64,000 nt of DNA. It comes from Siphonodentalium dalli. Taxonomy: Eukaryota > Mollusca > Scaphopoda > Gadilida > Siphonodentaliidae. The stretch spans positions 195,266,052 to 195,330,051 of the forward strand of contig CP136067.1 in the NCBI GenBank assembly GCA_032622095.1. The letters run 5' to 3'. Positions within the stretch are counted from its first letter, which is position 1; every line of letters begins with the position of its first letter. The position numbers and the translations under genes are program-made. A model generated the notes under the pieces. The model was not told the DNA's origin, ran no database searches, and worked only from the letters and a program-made list of their open reading frames with translations. Below are positions 60,870 to 64,000 of the stretch, one piece after another.

Positions 60870-63601
60870 AGCTCAACTTTACTTGGTAAAGTTTGAGCTA
60901 TTGCCATGGCTTTGTCGTCCGTCGTCTGTGTGTGCGTGTGTACGGGCGGCGTCAACAATAGAGGCTACAGGACGTACCTTTGATCGGATCATTATGAAAT
61001 TTGTCATAGCTGTTGACATCAACATTTGTACCGGAATGATTCATTTTGGGGTCATACGGAAAAAAAACATGGCCGCCGGTGGCCATCTTAGATTTCAAAA
61101 TTCAATCCATTAGCACGGGCTACAGGCCGTACTGTTCATCTGATCGTCATGAAATTTGTTATGGTTGTTAATATTGACATGTAGATGGGAACGAGTAATT
61201 TTGAGGTCATTCGGCCAAAAAACATGGCCGCCAGCAGCCATCTTCTATTTTACTCTTTGCATGACTAAATCCTTTAGCACGGGCTACAGGTCGTACCTTT
61301 AGTCAGATCGTCATAAAATTTGTCATGGATGTTAACAATGACATGTAGATGGGAACGAGTCATTTTTGGGTTATTCGGGCAAAAAACATGGCCGCCAGCA
61401 GCCATCTTGGATTTTACTCTTTGTATGACTAAATCCTTTAGCACGGGCTACAGGTCGTACCTTTAGTCTGATCATTATAAAATTTGTCTTGGCTGTTGAT
61501 ATTGGAATGTAGATGGGAACGAGTCATTTTGGGGTCATTCGGACAAAAAACATGGCCGCCAGCGGCCATCTTGGATTTCAAAATTTAATCCATTAGCACG
61601 GGCCACAGGTCGTACTGATTGTCTGATCATCATGAAATTTGTCATGGATGATAATATTTACATGTAGATGGGAACGAGTAATTTTGGGGTCATTCGGCCA
61701 AAAAACATGGCCACCAGCAGCCATCTTAGATTTTACTCTTTGTATGACTAAATTCTTTATCACGGGCTGCAGGTCGTACCTTTAGTCTGATCATCATAAA
61801 ATTGGTCATGGATGTTAACAATGACATGTAGATGGGAACGAGTAATTTTGGGGTCAATCGGCCAAAAAACATGGTCGCCAGCAGCCATCTTGGATTTTAC
61901 TCTTTGTATGACTAAATCCTTTAGCACGGGCTACAGGTTGTATCTTTAGTCTGATCATCATAAAAATTTTCATGAATGTTAATAATGACATGTAGATGGG
62001 AACGAGTCATTTTGGGGTCATTCGGCCAAAAAAGATGGCCGCCAGCAGCCATCTTGGATTTTACTCTTTGTATGACTAAATCCTTTAGCACGGGCTACAG
62101 GTCGTACCTTTAGTCTGATCATCATAAAAAATTTCATGGCTGTTGAAATTGGAATGTAAATGGGAACGAGTCATTTTGGGGTCATTCGGACAAAAAACAT
62201 GGCCGCCAGCGGCCATCTTGGATTTCAAAATTTAATCCATTGGCACGGGCCACAGGTCGTACTATTCGTCTGATCATCATGAAATTTGTCCTGGATGTTA
62301 ATGTTGATATGTAGATGGGAACGAGTCATTTTGGGGTCAATCGGCCAAAAAACATGGCCGCCAGCAGCCGTCTTGGATTTTATTCTTTGCATGACTAAAT
62401 CCTTTAGCACGGGCTACAGGTCCTACTTTTAGTCTGATCATCATAAAATTTGTCATGGCTGTTGATATTGGAATGTAGATGGGAACGAGTCATTTTGGGG
62501 TCATTCGGACAAAAAACATCTTGGATTTCAAAATTTAATCCATTAGCACGGGCCACAGGTCGTACTGATTGTCTGATCATCATGAAATTTGTCATGGATG
62601 ATAATATTTACATGTAGATGGGAACGAGTAATTTTGGGGTCATTCGGCCAAAAAACATGGCCACCAGCAGCCATCTTAGATTTTACTCTTTGTATGACTA
62701 AATTCTTTATCACGGGCTGCAGGTCGTACCTTTAGTCTGATCATCATAAAATTTATCATGGATGTTAACAATGACATGTAGATGGGAACGAGTAATTTTG
62801 GGGTCAATCGGCCAAAAAACATGGTCGCCAGCAGCCATCTTGGATTTTACTCTTTGTATGACTAAATCCTTTAGCACGGGCTACAGGTTGTATCTTTAGT
62901 CTGATCATCATAAAAAATTTCATGAATGTTAATAATGACATTTAGATGGGAACGAGTCATTTTGGGGTCATTCGGCCAAAAAAGATGGCCGCCAGCAGCC
63001 ATCTTGGATTTTACTCTTTGTATGACTAAATCCTTTAGCACGGGCTACAGGTCGTACCTTTAGTCTGATCATCATAAAAATTTTCATGGCTGTTGAAATT
63101 GGAATGTAAATGGGAACGAGTCATTTTGGGGTCATTCGGACAAAAAACATGGCTGCCAGCGGCCATCTTGGATTTCAAAATTTAATCCATTAGCACGGGC
63201 CACAGGTCGTACTATTCGTCTGATCATCATGAAATTTGTCCTGGATGTTAATGTTGAAATGTAGATGGGAACGAGTAATTTTGGGGTCAATCGGCCAAAA
63301 AACATGGCCGCCAGCAGCCATCTTGGATTTTACTCTTTGTATGACTAAATTCTTTAGCATGGGCTACAGGTCGTACCTTTAGTCTGATCGTCATAAAATT
63401 TGTCATTGATGTTAACGATGACATGTAGATGGGAACGACTCATTTTGGGGTCATTCGGCCGAAAACATGGCCGCCAGCAGCCATCTTGGATTTTACTTTT
63501 CTCTTCATGTCTATAAACTAGTATTAGACATTCAACTTTCCACATTCCTAATCGCTCCATTGACTGTAATATATTAAATTATTCCCTTTCCAAGTTGAGC
63601 T
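60870..63601. mobile_element. Element with inverted ends and about 16 internal 160-bp units, copy B
   Basis: Counterpart of 41149-43098. A block of several units near 61600-62100 recurs near 62550-63090 almost unchanged, pointing to a multi-unit duplication as the source of the extra copies. Confidence 0.8.
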
Positions 63602-63760
63602 ACAGTGTCATTGACACTTTCATTATGTATTGGTATCAGAATATACATGTACATGAAAAAGAATGATGCTTACGAAGTGTACCATAATGACATATATGTA
63701 CCCAAAAGTAGCTCGCATTGTTTGAAACAATATGGCACACACAGAGAGGCCTGTAAAAGC

Positions 63761-64000
63761 CAAGCCTTGAAATAGTGTGTCTGTCATTTGCAGAATGAGG
63801 TCCCCAGAGGGTGAATTTAGTTAGGCTATCCCGCATAGCGGACTAGCATCACCAAATTTACCCTCTAGGGACCTCATTCTGCTTACACCTCAGCAGAATG
63901 AGGTTCCCAGAGGGTGAATTTTGTGATGCTAGCCCGCTATGTGGGGTAGCATCACTAAATTCACCCTCTGGGAACCTCATTCTGCAAATGACAGACACAC
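63761..64000. mobile_element. hAT-type MITE, double palindrome, cut by the window end
   Basis: Same insertion site as 43258 in copy A (GTAAAAGC at 63753-63760), but here with two palindromes in tandem, as in 59679-59931. The right end is outside the window. Confidence 0.8.

Larger units (their letters stand above)
51222..64000 (+). repeat. Segmental duplication copy B
   Basis: Same order and orientation as copy A (6425-17147 plus 38716-43414), without the 21.6-kb transposon: the join is seamless at 58152-58153. It extends past the window end. Its 137-bp array is shorter than in A (about 28 against 41 units); its 160-bp array is longer (about 16 against 11). Confidence 0.9.

Overview
This is animal nuclear DNA, most likely from a marine invertebrate. 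It is AT-rich and carries spliced genes with GT/AG introns, Penelope-like, Tc1/mariner, hAT-like and piggyBac-like relics, a tRNA-like SINE, long poly-C tracts and several tandem-repeat families. A mollusc or another lophotrochozoan is plausible, but the sequence alone does not fix the phylum. No bacterial or organellar gene was seen.

Layout. 1-6.4 kb: degenerate tandem repeat, MITEs and a broken P2X7-like domain exon. 6.4-17.1 kb and 38.7-43.4 kb: two halves of one segmental duplication (copy A). Copy B is at 51.2-64.0 kb and runs off the window. Each copy holds a roughly 137-bp tandem array, a retroelement gag-like relic and a roughly 160-bp tandem array. 43.4-51.2 kb: unique spacer with MITEs, a foldback SINE, and relics of transposases and a Penelope-like endonuclease.

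The main object is at 17148-38715: a 21.6-kb DNA transposon that splits copy A. Copy B keeps the uninterrupted site, so both boundaries can be read to the base. The ends are CCCTTAC...GTAAGGG, flanked by CT on both sides. About 22 (left) and 13 (right) copies of AGCGTT/AACGCT fill the terminal 300-400 bp, often as the palindrome TTAGCGTTTAAACGCTAA. Inside are two intact, divergently transcribed, spliced genes. One is a TNP2-like (CACTA/EnSpm, CMC group) transposase of 898 aa on the + strand. The other is a nine-exon BEN-domain protein of about 661 aa on the - strand, with a Gln-rich tract and a coiled coil. Subterminal repeats plus transposase plus a second DNA-binding protein recall plant En/Spm (TNPD and TNPA). 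Here the second protein would be a BEN-domain protein, whose family tends to bind palindromes. I infer, but cannot show, that it binds the subterminal palindromes.

Comparing copies A and B also dates other insertions by their empty sites: a 964-bp hAT-type element only in A, a nested pair of TTAA-flanked elements only in B, and a 253-bp hAT-type MITE only in B.
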